The notes beneath the pieces are model-generated. The model saw only the letters and a program-made list of their open reading frames with translations. It had not been told where the DNA came from and searched no databases. This document shows, in pieces, positions 11,543-23,365 of a stretch of 64,000 nucleotides of DNA. Position numbers and translations under genes: made by a program. Position 1 is the stretch's first letter; every line of letters starts with the position of its first letter. This stretch comes from Phlebopus portentosus (taxonomy: Eukaryota > Basidiomycota > Agaricomycetes > Boletales > Boletinellaceae): assembly GCA_037892935.1 (NCBI GenBank), contig JAYXKI010000001.1:1302001-1366000 (forward strand), written 5' to 3'.

Positions 11543-12619
11543 TCCAATGTATCCTATCCAGTGTCCTCCAGGTAGCCGTCTCGGGTTTTGATGTAGGTGT
11601 GTGAAAGTATTGTAAAATTTTCTGTACAGCATTCGAGAAAATTGCTGACTGGCTCGCATAGTACGTAGTAGTAACCTTTTCCACGGTCTCAAATATAGAT
11701 CCGTGACGTGTCAAGGACATCTGGAATCGTCTGATGACTTCACAGTGAAGGATCCTGTGGAGGCGAGCAAATCTCCGTATTGTCTTCGAAATGTGACTCT
11801 GCTGGAGTCACTGAATGCTGAATGCACGGTCCACCATTCACACCGCCAGAATGTCGTGGTCTGATCTCGATTGGCATTGAGGTGCATGCACTGGCAGAGA
11901 TGGAAAGTGCTTCGGGCGTTCTTTTCACAGTTACTAAATAAAGATTTGTCCCCGGAGGATTATAAGATTCTGCTGGAGTAGGCCCTCCTGTGTTTCTTCG
12001 AATTCGAATTCAAAGCCCGGATACCAAACAGCAGAAGAAGGAACCCTGCCTGCACGTGAAGTACCTTTGAGTTAAGTAGCACTTGGCAACCACGAAGACC
12101 GGGCCGAGCAAGATTTAGAAGCAAGCCAGGGCAAAGGGTGTGGTGATCTTTGAGACGCGTTTTGAACGACATGGCATTTCCGAAAGCAGAAGTAACTTGA
12201 AATAAAAAGATGGCAAATGGAAGCGAGTACCTTACGTGGTACTGTCGATGACTTGATGAAGTCCATTTTTCAGTTTATAATCCTCCGCATCGGAGGTGAC
12301 TGTACAATGTCGGTCGGAAACGTTTCGAGCCATTTGTCTATCTATGAGATCACGCGGCCGCTGCAGAAGGCAATCAAAGAAATTTCGGAGGTCTACGAAG
12401 GCATGCATACATATAAAAACTACTACGGAAAACCAATGACTCTGGATGTCGGACTCTGCTTCGTGAAAGACCGAGGGGTGAGTATGTCTGACTAATCCGG
12501 TTCCGTCGAAGGGCGCTCACGTGCTCTAGAATGTCAGTAAAGCGCATAATCCTGGTTTCTCATATGCAGCACTCTCCCAATCCTCCTCCACTCCCTGGAA
12601 CTCATCTCCGTTTATCTCG
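11543..12619. other. 1.1 kb interval with no firm gene
   Basis: It separates the RNase III-like gene from the SNF2-RING gene. Besides the doubtful minus-strand frames, a plus-strand frame of 92 codons (12217-12495) is open but matches nothing I know. A perfect 6-bp inverted repeat, CCTCCG-CAT-CGGAGG, lies at 12282-12296, about 325 bp before the SNF2-RING start. The promoter of that gene should be in the right half. Confidence 0.6.
11740..12266 (-). CDS. Doubtful hypothetical gene
   Basis: Several adjacent minus-strand frames are open here but I recognise no family. The 3' piece (11740-11928) reads SISASACTSMPIEIRPRH and ends in a Glu/Pro-rich tail; a middle frame (about 11960-12180) contains the hydrophobic run AGFLLLLFGI. 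A start at 12266 (MDFIKSSTVP) and a GTAAG donor soon after would make a multi-exon gene, but no single set of splice sites joins the pieces convincingly. It would run against its two neighbours. It could equally be noncoding sequence or the remains of a gene. Confidence 0.2.
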
Positions 12620-15600
12620 ATGGCGACTCAGTCCCACACGCGCTCCGCGGCTAGCTCTTCACCTTTCTTTGTCCATCCTTTTGCTTCGCGGTCAAGTCCG
12701 ATCGACCTTACGCTTGATGATGACCCTGCGCAAGACCACTCAAGGCACATAAAGAAAGCTCGAATTGACCTTGACGCGGAAAGCACACCATCGTCTGATG
12801 CATCGACACCATCCCGTCAATCTCCTTCTCCTAACCCGTCTCCTAGAATGTCTCTTTCCAACCGACCACCCATGCAAACTGGTCCGCGAGATTATCTTTC
12901 TCATGTCACACAATCCGAAGGCTCATATAGGCCCTACTTTTCGGGCCCTTCAGAGTCATCAGCTTTCTTTCCGAACCGGAATGTTCAGAGTGATAATTTG
13001 CGGTCCCCGTCTGCGACTGGCTCGTTTCTTAGTAATGGCTCTCAGCAGCTAGAGCGGAAACATACTCATCTCCAGCATCAACACCAGAATCAGCGTCACA
13101 GCAATCAGATCATTGATCTCACATCCTCGCCTTCACCACCACCATCAAGTTCGTCGACACCGCAGACTACCTTAGACCTACGCAAAGCTGCACCACCTCC
13201 TGGTGCGCTCGATGTACCTCCTAAAACTCCGGTCTGCATCGGGCAGCTGACTGTCACTGCTCTGGTCTTGTATCCAATATCTTATCTGCAACCTCAAGGG
13301 CCATCTGTAGGGAGCAATAGTGTTGCAGAGTGGGCGGGGGTCCGTTTATTCTATGATGCTTCAATTAAAGAACGCAATCCAAACGCCGAAGAGACCATAC
13401 ATATCAGGGCTCCTCCATTTCACTCCGCTACTAGGGAGGTTCTGCCTGGCGAGAATTTTGGCGTAGTTGAGCAAAAGGTTGCTTCAGTATTAGGGCCTAT
13501 GCTTGCGAAAGGGTTGATTAGAATCGATGCGAAAGTCAGGCGAGGAGTCCCAAACGTAGGTGACCAGGACCTGTGCATACACTAAATCCATGCTGATAAA
13601 ATTGTAGCTTCCTATTCTACCACTCCAAATGCTTATACACACGCCAAATGGCAACATTCCTATTGTTTCTCGTTACTTGCAGCAATCTGGCTTACTTCTC
13701 GACCATCCATCGAGCATCTGGGATCCGGCCCGTCTCCAACAGTTATTATATCTAAACCCGCACAACCCTCCACCCGGAGGTCACGCGCGTAACTTCAATA
13801 TCGGGCCATCAAGGTATGGACAAGCAGGGCCAAATAGATGGAACAGTCCGGCAGTTTCAGGTAAGAGCGTAGAAGTCCAGAGGAGTCAGGTGGACGAGGT
13901 GTTTCAAACCATGAGGAGTGGTGATGACTTGGAAGAAACCGATCCTGGTGCGTCCACAATGATAAGAGTTGATACAAGTATAAGCTGAACTTTCTTTAAG
14001 GTCCGAATATCGCTACCACATTGTATCCTCATCAGAAGAAAGCATTGACTTTTCTCCTTGAACGTGAAAGGGAAATACAAGGGCCTGATGGAAAATCATC
14101 TTCTTTATGGCAACTTCAGACGAGTCCACATTACTCATCTAAATCTTGGGTCAACCTGGTCACTCGTAAGGAGGTTTTTACGGAGCCTACTGAATGCAAG
14201 GGTGCACTGCTTGCTGATGATGTAGGCATGTCTTTCTTCTTAAATCCCGTCAAACTGATTTGTGTCATATAGATGGGACTTGGAAAGACGATAACTTGTC
14301 TAGCTTTGATTTCGGTAACCTTGTCCACAGCTCGCGAATTCTCTCAGGTGCCTTTGCCAGAGCTTCCAAAACATCCACATGAACAACGAAATTCAGACCC
14401 CGATATCTCTGCTTCACACTTTGCAGGAAGCGTCTGGGGAATGCCCGATGTTTCGACCTCGGCGGGTCAATCCAGTGCAAAGAAGAAGGCAGCTCAGAAA
14501 GAGCAGGACAAGTACGAGGCGGAATATGTTAGAGCGCGGAGAATTAAGGTCAGAAGTAGGGCAACTCTGATAGTCTGTCCTTTGTCCACCGTAGTCAACT
14601 GGGAAGAGCAGTTTAGGGAACATTGGGCAGGTGAAGTACAAGTCGTCGGCGGGGCAGGAACGAGCTGTAACGCATCAAGTTCCAACTCCCAGTTCTCATC
14701 CGAGTCGATAACGCAAGAATTCACGGACTTCCGGGGAGAAGAGGCATCTCAAAACGTGGGTGTCAAGAAACTGACGTCCTCTAACGGACTGTTGGTTGCA
14801 GGCAGACACAAGAAAGGGGATCCATTGAAGGTGTATGTTTACCATGGGAATATGCGGCGTCCCGACGCGAAGTTCCTCGCTGACTTTGACGCCGTGATCA
14901 CGACATACGCCACTCTTGCGTCGGAATTCTCGAAGCAGACAAGAAGCATATCCATTCTAGAAGGCGATGACGAAGGTACAGAAAGCGGAGATGCGAACGA
15001 CAGCTCTGTGGCAGAATATGACGAAAGCGGGAACCAGATCGTACAGATTCCTCAAGCGAAGCCAAAACAAAGCTTGAAGCGAAAGAAGCAGGCTGGATTG
15101 TTTTCCGACGTTGTCGAAGCAACAAGCCCCTTGCAGAGTGTCTATTGGTTTAGAGTTGTTTTGGACGAAGCACAGTAGGTTTATGTCTGTTACAATATTG
15201 CTCGTCTAATTTTCATCTCTGATAACAGCTCGATAAAGGAGACCTCAACCGTTGCAAGTCGCGCTTCTTGCGATCTACAGGCGGACCGTAGACTTTGTCT
15301 CACAGGAACTCCTGTCCAAAACAAGCTCGATGATGTCTACGCGCTGATCAAGTTCCTCCGTCTTAATCCATTCGAGGATAAAAACGTTTGGCAGGAGTTT
15401 ATTGGTGTCCCTGTGAAGTTCGGCCAGCCGATCGGTGTTGCTCGCCTGCAGACGGTAATGAAGTCCATTACACTTCGTCGAACCAAGGAGTCAAAGGCGG
15501 AGAACGGTCGAACTATCCTCAACCTTCCACCACGCCGGGATGAGCTACGTCTGCTGAAGTTCGACGAAGAAGAGCAGCGAGTTTACGATGAATTTTATAA

Positions 15601-17053
15601 GGAGTCGAGTGATGAGTTCAAGCAACTGTCGCACAAGAATGAGGTTATGAAAAACTACGTCGGAATTCTTCAGAAAATTCTCCGTCTGCGCCAGATATGT
15701 GATCATTTCGAGCTAGTTGAAGGGAAGGACTTATCGGATTCGGAGAAGAAATTCAAAGAGACGGTCGGAGCTATCTCAAGGGATGGAATTAACGTCGCTC
15801 GCGCAAACACCGTTTTCAGCATCATTCGTGACTCCGGCACCGCTCAGTGTGTAGAGTGCGGGTGTGAGCTGGGCACCCCTGCGGATACAGGACAAGCCGG
15901 ATTAGACGACGAGACTCCTGCGGGCAAGCGGGGACGAAAGTCAAAGAATTCGTCTAGAGTGCCGACCCGTCAGAGCAGTCCTATCGTTTACCGTCCAGTC
16001 TTGACGCGTTGTCAGCATCTTTTCTGTCTCGGCTGTTTCCAGAGTAGTACTTTTCCTGATTGGCCAGAGGTGTCAAATGGGGAGCCTCGCTCATGTCCGG
16101 TGTGCCAGTCTCTTCTGCGAACGTTGGACGCCGTGGAAGTCAATCCAGATTGCACCACTGCCGAAACTCTTCCGAAGAAAGTTGCGAGGAGGGAAAGACG
16201 ATTGAAAGGTGTCAATCTCGAGAACTTCCGCCCTTCGACGAAAGTTAAGGCGCTACTCGGAGATCTGATTGCTTTTTCGCGCATGAATCCATATTCGGCT
16301 AATTTCGATCCTAACTCGATAGAGATCCAAATGGTTGACGAGAAAGGCAACATTATTGGTGATAATATCGTGAAGACGGTAGTATTGTAAGTCCTCGAAT
16401 TTGAGATACATTACTTTTGCTCACCTCGCTTATCAATTGTTCCACCAGTTCTCAGTGGACAACGATGCTTGACAAGTGCGCTTGATACCTCTTGCTTGAT
16501 GCCGCCATTTTAACTTGGTTTCTAGAGTTGAAGATGCCCTCGAGGCTGCCGGAATCTGCTACGAGCGTCTTGATGGCACAATGAAGCGGGATGAACGTAC
16601 GCGAGCAATGGAAGCTTTGAAGAATGAACCCGCCTGCGAGGTTCTATTAGTCAGTCTGAAGGCCGGAGGTGTTGGGCTCAATCTCACCGCTGCTCAACGT
16701 GTTTATCTCATGGACCCATACTGGTGAGCGCTAGACACATTCACAACCGCGACTATCACTAATGGCACTTCACCAGGAACCCAGCTGTTGAAAACCAGGC
16801 GGTCGATCGAATTGTAAGTCCATCAACAGTAGTCATTGTACGCAGGAGACTAAGTCAGCTTAAGCACCGACTTGGGCAAAGGAAACCAGTAACGACAGTT
16901 AAATTAATTATTGAGAATACGATTGAGGCCAGACTACTGGAAGTGCAGAAAAAGAAGACTGAGCTGGCGAAGATGACTCTTGGGACCCATCTTTCCAAGG
17001 CAGAAGTTCAGCAACGAAGGATGGAGGAGCTTAACCAACTTTTTCATGGCTAG
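12620..17053 (+). CDS. SNF2-RING translocase/ubiquitin ligase, Uls1/Rad5 type
   Basis: About 1,330 residues. The Ser/Pro-rich N-terminus carries two SUMO-interacting-type motifs, PIDLTLDDD (near residue 33) and IIDLTSSP (near 165). The ATPase begins at [15 protein letters not shown], has Walker A DDMGLGKT (split by the intron about 14225-14272) and motif II VVLDEAQ|SIKE. As in Rad5, Rad16, HLTF and Uls1, a C3HC4 RING is inserted between the two ATPase lobes (CVECGCEL, then [11 protein letters not shown] and CPVCQSLL, about 15850-16120). Helicase C follows: [36 protein letters not shown]. There is no HIRAN domain, and the SIMs favour the SUMO-targeted Uls1/Rrp1-Rrp2 group over Rad5 (inference). 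It is expected to act in the nucleus, removing or ubiquitinating sumoylated chromatin proteins in DNA repair and replication stress. Confidence 0.9.
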
Positions 17054-17439
17054 ATGACATTTTGATTTTAATTATTGTAGTAAGATTATTTTCTTGATCC
17101 TTTTCTGTATCGCTATCGTTAGTTATTCTACTCGTGCTTTGTTATAGTAGTTTAGATGATCGTGTTGTTTCTCTTTTTCGTAGTCCTGTGTACTCCGCAC
17201 ATCAACGGCATTAATAGACCATCATGGTTTTCTCCTCGTCGCTGTTCATACTATATCTGTTCGTTACTACTACACTACGCAATTTGCTATGTACGGTACT
17301 GTATGCGCCTTACTAGACTTGGATGCCGTGAGGCTTCACTTTATGTGTCTGACTTCTCTCCCAGCTGTCCCAGCTGCGAGACCGAAGACATCATCTTGAA
17401 GCCACTTCAGTGTTTGTTCACCAAGCTCCTTCCCGTGGT
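17054..17439. other. Convergent 3' intergenic region
   Basis: AT-rich sequence between the stops of the SNF2-RING gene (plus) and the LDAH-like gene (minus). I see only 3'-untranslated-type sequence; the 95-codon plus frame at 17156-17443 looks like chance. Confidence 0.6.
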
Positions 17440-18575
17440 CTAGAAGACATTGTTAATGACAGCTCGAGAACAAGGTAATAGATAAATCATACTAATGCAA
17501 TAGGCATGGGGTATATCATGTCTGCCGTGAATAATGCGAATTGAGTGTGGTTCATCGCTCATCTCTCGTAAAACCATGTCCTTATTATCGCCTACCCAAT
17601 CATCCTTCTCTGCGAAAAATAGATAGAGTTTGTGCTTGACGCTGTTGAAGAGTTCTTTGTCAAGGTCCTTTATGGTATCCATCTCCTGATGAGCCATCTT
17701 CAGGGCGGCAAGAATAGCCGAAGGACAATTAAGAAATGACCATAGAACTTCGATTTGTTCTGGAGGCCAGTCTCTGAATAAGAGGCGTAGAATGCTCTTA
17801 GGAATAACGCGGAACACTTTCGACAGATGTGATAGTATGCTCGGCATGAAGCCATTGAATAGCCACTATAGTTGTCCATCATACACTTATCCCTTTACAA
17901 AGGTGTGTTGTGACTCACAGATAGGCGTGATCCATTTGGAGTGTGGACAATATGTGTGATAGTAGGGAAGAGAAGGAACGCGGCCGTTACGCAATTTGGG
18001 CGTTCACTGAGTGTCTTAAAAAGCAACGACATATGCATGTTTAGTCCGGGAAGACGTGCTTTGTTGTATTGAGGAACTTGCCTGTAGAACTATCCATGCA
18101 CCGACACTGTGTCCTATAAGGACAAGTTTGACGGCAGAACCGAAAGTGCCAAGTATGACATCAATGGTTTCAATCATGGCTTCAATCTGCGATTCGAGGC
18201 GAGAGACGTGTAGTGGGACCGGAGGCACAAAAGGAGAGTGTCCTACGAGGGAATGGGCAAGGATTGCAAGAGAATCGGGTGCTGCTTCGTAGATGTGCGA
18301 AAGATATGATCTGTAGAAGTCGGCTAAGCCGGGGTTACCTGAAGCAAGCATTGTTTGATTTCTGCTATTGCATGCAGATGAGCATATTCACCAGGAACGA
18401 ATAACAAGACTGTATTCGGGTTGATGCTTTTGTCTTTGCATGGCCACCATAAGCAGTGGGCCACGCTTCGGCCAAGCCTCTCTGAATGCGTGTATTCTAG
18501 TGCGACTGGGCAAGCATCCAGTTCAGCAGGGTCTGTTGTGGGGAAGGATATGGACTTGAGGAATGGCGGAATCAT
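17440..18575 (-). CDS. Lipid droplet-associated hydrolase (LDAH) family
   Basis: An alpha/beta-hydrolase of about 300 residues. After the start at 18575 (MIPPFLKSISFP), an intron near 18345-18400 joins LFVP|GNPGLADFYRSYL, the N-terminal signature of the LDAH family. The nucleophile elbow is LVLIGHSVGAWIVLQ (about 18100), and the C-terminal exon reads DDWVGDNKDMVL and IIHGRHDIPHAYC, which supply the acid and the catalytic histidine. LDAH proteins sit on lipid droplets and are linked to sterol ester or triglyceride turnover; the substrate is not shown by the sequence. It diverges from SEC8, with only 147 bp between the two start codons. Confidence 0.85.
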
Positions 18576-18722
18576 TATTGTAATGAAGTGAGGATTGGCA
18601 ACCGCAACCGGCACGTATAAACTTGGCGTCGATACGGTGTTACATAAACCCTGCTTTACAATACATATATATATACACTCGAATACGGTGTGTCGATCAC
18701 ACACGCTTGACGAGTTGAAGCC
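18576..18722. promoter_or_regulatory. Shared LDAH-like/SEC8 divergent promoter
   Basis: These 147 bp are all that separate the two divergent start codons, so both promoters and 5' leaders must lie here or overlap the genes. It contains an alternating ATATATATATACA run at 18664-18676 that could serve as a TATA-like element for SEC8. Confidence 0.55.
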
Positions 18723-21700
18723 ATGTCCAGGCAACAGCCCTTTCCGTCTTCGAGCTCAAGACGGCAGAATAATAGTCATCCACCCGTCACTTACGATGCT
18801 CGCTTCGAAGGAACTCCTCCTCTCTCCGTCGGCAGACCTCAGTCTCGACCCATGACTCCAAGTTCATCGGGCGGCTCCAGTACAATTCGACCTTCTCCAG
18901 CTCGTCCTGCACGCTCTGAACGACGTCCTAGGCATGCTTCTCAGTATTCTATAACTTCCATTTCTTCCCGTGACATACCCTACGATGGTGCAAGCTTTGT
19001 CTCGCAAGACAGGGCGCCTTCAAGGTCTCAGGACACTATTTCGGATGGCATGCAGGACGACCAGACGCCGTCTCCGGTCGCGCTCAAAGCAGTTCTTAAT
19101 GCATTCCAGCAGGCTGGTGCTCAGCGAAAACGTGCTATGACCAATGGCACCCTCGAACGAGAGAAAGAACGAGAGCGAGAACTTGAGGAGGAAGCTCAAC
19201 GACAACGGCGGTTACGAGACAAAGTCACTGGTCGACGAGTCAATGGAAAGGCCAAGGCAGTTGGAAACATTGATTGTGAGCGAAAATTTTCACATGTTCT
19301 GTCTCGACCTTAAAAGCATTTCTCGCAGCTGTGTTGGATCGTATCGAGGATGATTGGGCATTTGTTGCGGATCCAGACGTATGTTTAAGTTTAGACCTTG
19401 AGATCTGTATCTTATGATTTTGTAGTTCAATCCAGTCGATCTGGCATTGCAGCTTTTGGAGAGTTCAACATCCGGGAAAGACATAAAATCTTTTCGACAG
19501 ACCAAACATATGTTATCCAAAGCACTGAAGGGATCAGTAGATAGTAAGTTGGTGACGTACAAGTATTATGTGTATCTGACTTTTTACATCCTAGAATATT
19601 ACCAGGCATTCGCGGCAGCTCTTCCGCATCATGCATATGTTCTCAGTCGCCTGGATGCTACACAAAAACAGATTGTCGATGCTCGTGTAGCCTTACAAGA
19701 AGCGAAGGATGCTTTAGGAACGAAGCGGTCAGACCTGGTTCAGCTATCGGTCCGTGGCCAGACTATAGAAGAGATGCTCGGTCTGTTGGACGAGATGTAC
19801 GTATTCTGTCCTCATATCAGATAATTTATGCTCACTTTATGGATAGTGAGCATTTGAAGACAGTTCCCGAGTCACTTGAATCACTCATGTCAGAGAAACG
19901 CCTATTGCAAGCCGCTGGGCTTCTCGTCAGGAGTTTGAGAATTAGCAGAAAGCCCGAGATGCTCGAGATAGGCGCTGTCTCTGACCTTCGTTCCTATCTC
20001 ATTAGCCAGGAGACCGTGAGTTCCTACAAATTGGGTCTCGTTTGGATTTTCTTATCCCCTCACTAGTCTTTACGAGATATTCTTATCGACGAGCTACATA
20101 GCCATTTATTCTTGAAATCCTTCTGGTGTGAAAACCGATGGACCGCATATATTCCTAATCAGGCCACTCGTGCGTAGCAGCTTGCTCTCCGTTAGTCATT
20201 AGTTATGGTAGCTTGATGACTGCTTTGTTTAGTTCCGGAAGTCGAGTACGACAAAGAAGTGGCTTCTTTCAGTACAGAACAAAGTCCATCACTATCAGGC
20301 TCTTCGTGCGCACCGCGCCTGAAGAAGTTTCTCAATGACTTGGCGACAAAAGCGAATGACCCTCCACTCGATCCCAACGAAGTTGACATGAGATGCAACT
20401 CTAACCAGTCTCGCTCGTTTTCTGTGGCATCTTTGTCGAGCTTGATTAATCGTGAACAGGCTTATAATCCCGAGAGAGATTCGTTCACTTATTTAGAGAC
20501 GCTATTAGAGTCTCTGGCTGTTCTAGGGAAATTAGGTAGCGCTCTGGACATCATCAGCCAAAGGCTTTCGACCGAGATATATACTCTGGTAGACCAGACC
20601 ATCGACGAGGTGCATGAGAGAGCTGAGTTGAGCCAACGCTCAACTTTCTTCGCACCTGGCGTACGCCCGTCAAGCGTCTATGTTTTTGCAATCGAGGATG
20701 GGTCAGCGGATATGTCGATGGCAGTGACTGCATCATCATTACGTCTTGCTGCACTCGAGTCCATGGAGAGACAGACCGATCATGAGATTCTCCGAGATCT
20801 TTTCTGGACGCTATACTCGAAGCTTGATGCTGTGACACAGGGACTTCGAGTAGTATATGAGGTCTCTAACCGTATTGGCTCCGTGAGGCGTCCTAGTCGA
20901 TAGTTTCGGACGAACATGAACTGACTTTTCTTCCAGCGCCGAGATTTTAAGGATTCCTCGGGAGCGAAACCCGGTAACCTGTTTCCTCTGGCTGAAATAT
21001 GGCTACCCATACAAAGCGAAGTATGTTGTATAGCTTTGTCCTTTTCTTATCATGTGTAAGAATATTCTTAGGTCCGGACTCTCCTGAATGACTATCTCAG
21101 CGATGAGGAAAAAGGAAGGACTGCTGGTCGCAATCCCATCTCTTCCATTAATGAGATACTACGAGAAGCTAAATTTAACCGTGACCGTGGCAAGGTATGC
21201 AGACATGAATGAATTTGTTGTTTCCTTTGTATTGATTAATTTTCTTCAGCAAGTATTTCGGTTTGCTGATGCGGATTCCAAGATCATGAGCAAATCCCTT
21301 CGTGCATACGAAGACGAGTTAAATCATATTTTACGGGATACTGTTCCTGGTCTTGTCCAGGGCGCATTAGAAACGGCGGTTCAGACTATGCTCTCTCAAC
21401 TTGGAAATGACGACCGTTTATTAGGTGCCGACCACCATCGACTCCTTGTTCGGCCGGACGCCTTCCATGTTAGCGTACTTTTCCAGCCTACTTTGGCATT
21501 CTTGACAAGAGTGGCGGATGTATTGCCCCCTGGTTTGGAGTCGACGAGGGCGTCTACGGAATTATTGGATGATTTCGTCCTTAACGTATATCTTCCCCAA
21601 TTAGAGGAGAAATCAACCCTTCTCTTCCATAACATTGTGACCGGTCATGATGCCTTTTTGGTTGATCCGGCGTCGGTGAAGCTCTCTCCGCAGCCTCTGC

Positions 21701-23283
21701 TGAAGGTACATTCGTTCTTTTCCTTTTTCATTTCATCTTCTTTTCATCAGTGCTCACGACGCTCACTTGTCAAATAGGCTTGCACGCAGCTGATGGCTTT
21801 AATCAATTCCCTTTGCGCCATGCTTAGGACAACGCCCTTCCACCGAGACAATTACTCTCGGCTCATTCTGAGTGTCATTATTCAGTTCTATCAGCGATGC
21901 AGCGATCGTTTCCAGGATGTCGTTTCGCGTAACAGTCTTGATCTGACGGATACTCGTTTACTCGTGGCTGCTCGTTGGGCCCAACAAGAAGAACTGGGCG
22001 ACTGCATCAGCAAAGTGATGGACGAGGTGAGAGAGACTGGTCTTATTTATCCGTGCATTATTCTGACTGAGCATTCGCAGGAGGATGGCGGAGACCTATC
22101 AAACGCGTGTAACACGGAGACGCGAATAGAACTGGGACTTATGGATAAATCCGATATTACGAAAGAGGATTTATTAGGATCCGTTCATGATCTATCGTTC
22201 CTCAGTAGTTTGTACCATAGCATTGTACGCCCACCGTTGCTTTCTCGAACCCCGTGAACTAACATTTTTCTCGTGTAGACATGGTTCGTTGACCAACTTC
22301 GGAGCTTAAGGTCCTCTTCGGAGGATGTCACGTCGCCTTCTTCCGCTACTTCCTCCATGCTTCCCCTCTTGCCAACACTTTCTATCAACGGGCAGTTACA
22401 GCTACCCTTATCGACCGATATGGGGGAGTGCGTAATTCTCCTTTATTTGATCTTATCCCTTTATGTGATTCACGAACCTACTAGGCGTTTTGGTTCGCTA
22501 ATTCTAACGTACGAGCAACTTGCGCGGATAGTGTTATTTACTATTCGCATTGATATCCGATGCCGAGCTGTATATTACTTGACTGCAGCCTTACGCCATG
22601 TATGCCATCTCAACATCTCTCGCAGGTCATCACTGACCTCCATGAAGGGGAACTATCGCATAGATCAGGAAGACAGCGAGCCAGATCCTCACGTCATAGA
22701 TCTAAATACGCAACTTGGGCAAGCCGATGAGTGTATTTGCACAACCTTACCTGAAAAGGAACAGCGGTAAGTATCGTCGTCGTGCTTATTTACTATGCTC
22801 TGAGAGTCTTCCGTAGGTTCGTCTTCGAGGGCCTTGAGGCTTTGATGGAAGAACTTCTTATCTCAAATGCTCGGAGTATACGTTTTGCGAACATACATGG
22901 AATCAGGAAGATCCTTAGGAACATCATCGCTGTCAAGCAAAACCTCAAAACACTCTCTAGCTACTCTCCGAAGTCAGAATTCGATCGTGCTAGAGAATTC
23001 TATGGGCTGTTTTCCCTTGGACCACAGGTACGTGATATAAGATACTCTTCGGATATAAACGCGGAAGTTTATGGATCCTACGTAGGGATTGCTGGAAAAT
23101 ATCAAGAAGGAGAAGAAATTCACGTTCGAAGAATCTCAGGCGATGCTAAACTTGCAATGCGGAGTAGATCAGACGACTGGCCAAGCTGGCGTCAATCAAG
23201 CCTCTGACAGAGATTATAGTATGTATGTTATCGAGTTGCATGGACTCGATTTGGAACACTCCAGTGGAGAGCCCACTTCATAA
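18723..23283 (+). CDS. SEC8: Exocyst complex component Sec8
   Basis: About 1,250-1,300 residues with a dozen or more introns. After a Ser/Pro/Arg-rich disordered head (about 150 residues) and a charged helix (EREKERERELEEE), the conserved Sec8 N-terminal region reads VLDRIEDDWAFV, YYQAFAAALPHHAYVLSRL and a coiled coil through LLDEIEHLKTVPESLESLM. A following exon pair gives SLRDILIDELHSHLFLKSFWC, typical of Sec8. The C-terminal half carries FVEGLEALMEELL-type helical repeats and ends at 23283. Sec8 is one of eight exocyst subunits that tether secretory vesicles at growing tips. SEC3, another subunit, lies 35 kb downstream. The SEC8 start at 18723 is the first ATG after the divergent promoter. 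Confidence 0.92.
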
Positions 23284-23365
23284 CTCTCTTTCGAGTACTC
23301 TTATCCATTAGATTAGTTGTCTTCGTATATACCAACTAGGGGTCTGTAGATTCTACATTAGCGCG

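Noticed and set aside
12350..12366. Adjacent NotI and PstI sites (GCGGCCGCTGCAG) as a cloning artefact
   Set aside because: Flanking sequence on both sides looks native and no vector-like sequence follows; a chance match is more likely.
12217..12619. Extra 5' exon of the SNF2-RING gene
   Set aside because: The 12217-12495 frame does not join in frame to 12620 by clear splice sites, and the ATG at 12620 fits a normal start.
17156..17443. 95-codon plus-strand frame between convergent genes
   Set aside because: Composition looks like 3'-untranslated AT-rich DNA and it runs into the LDAH-like stop.
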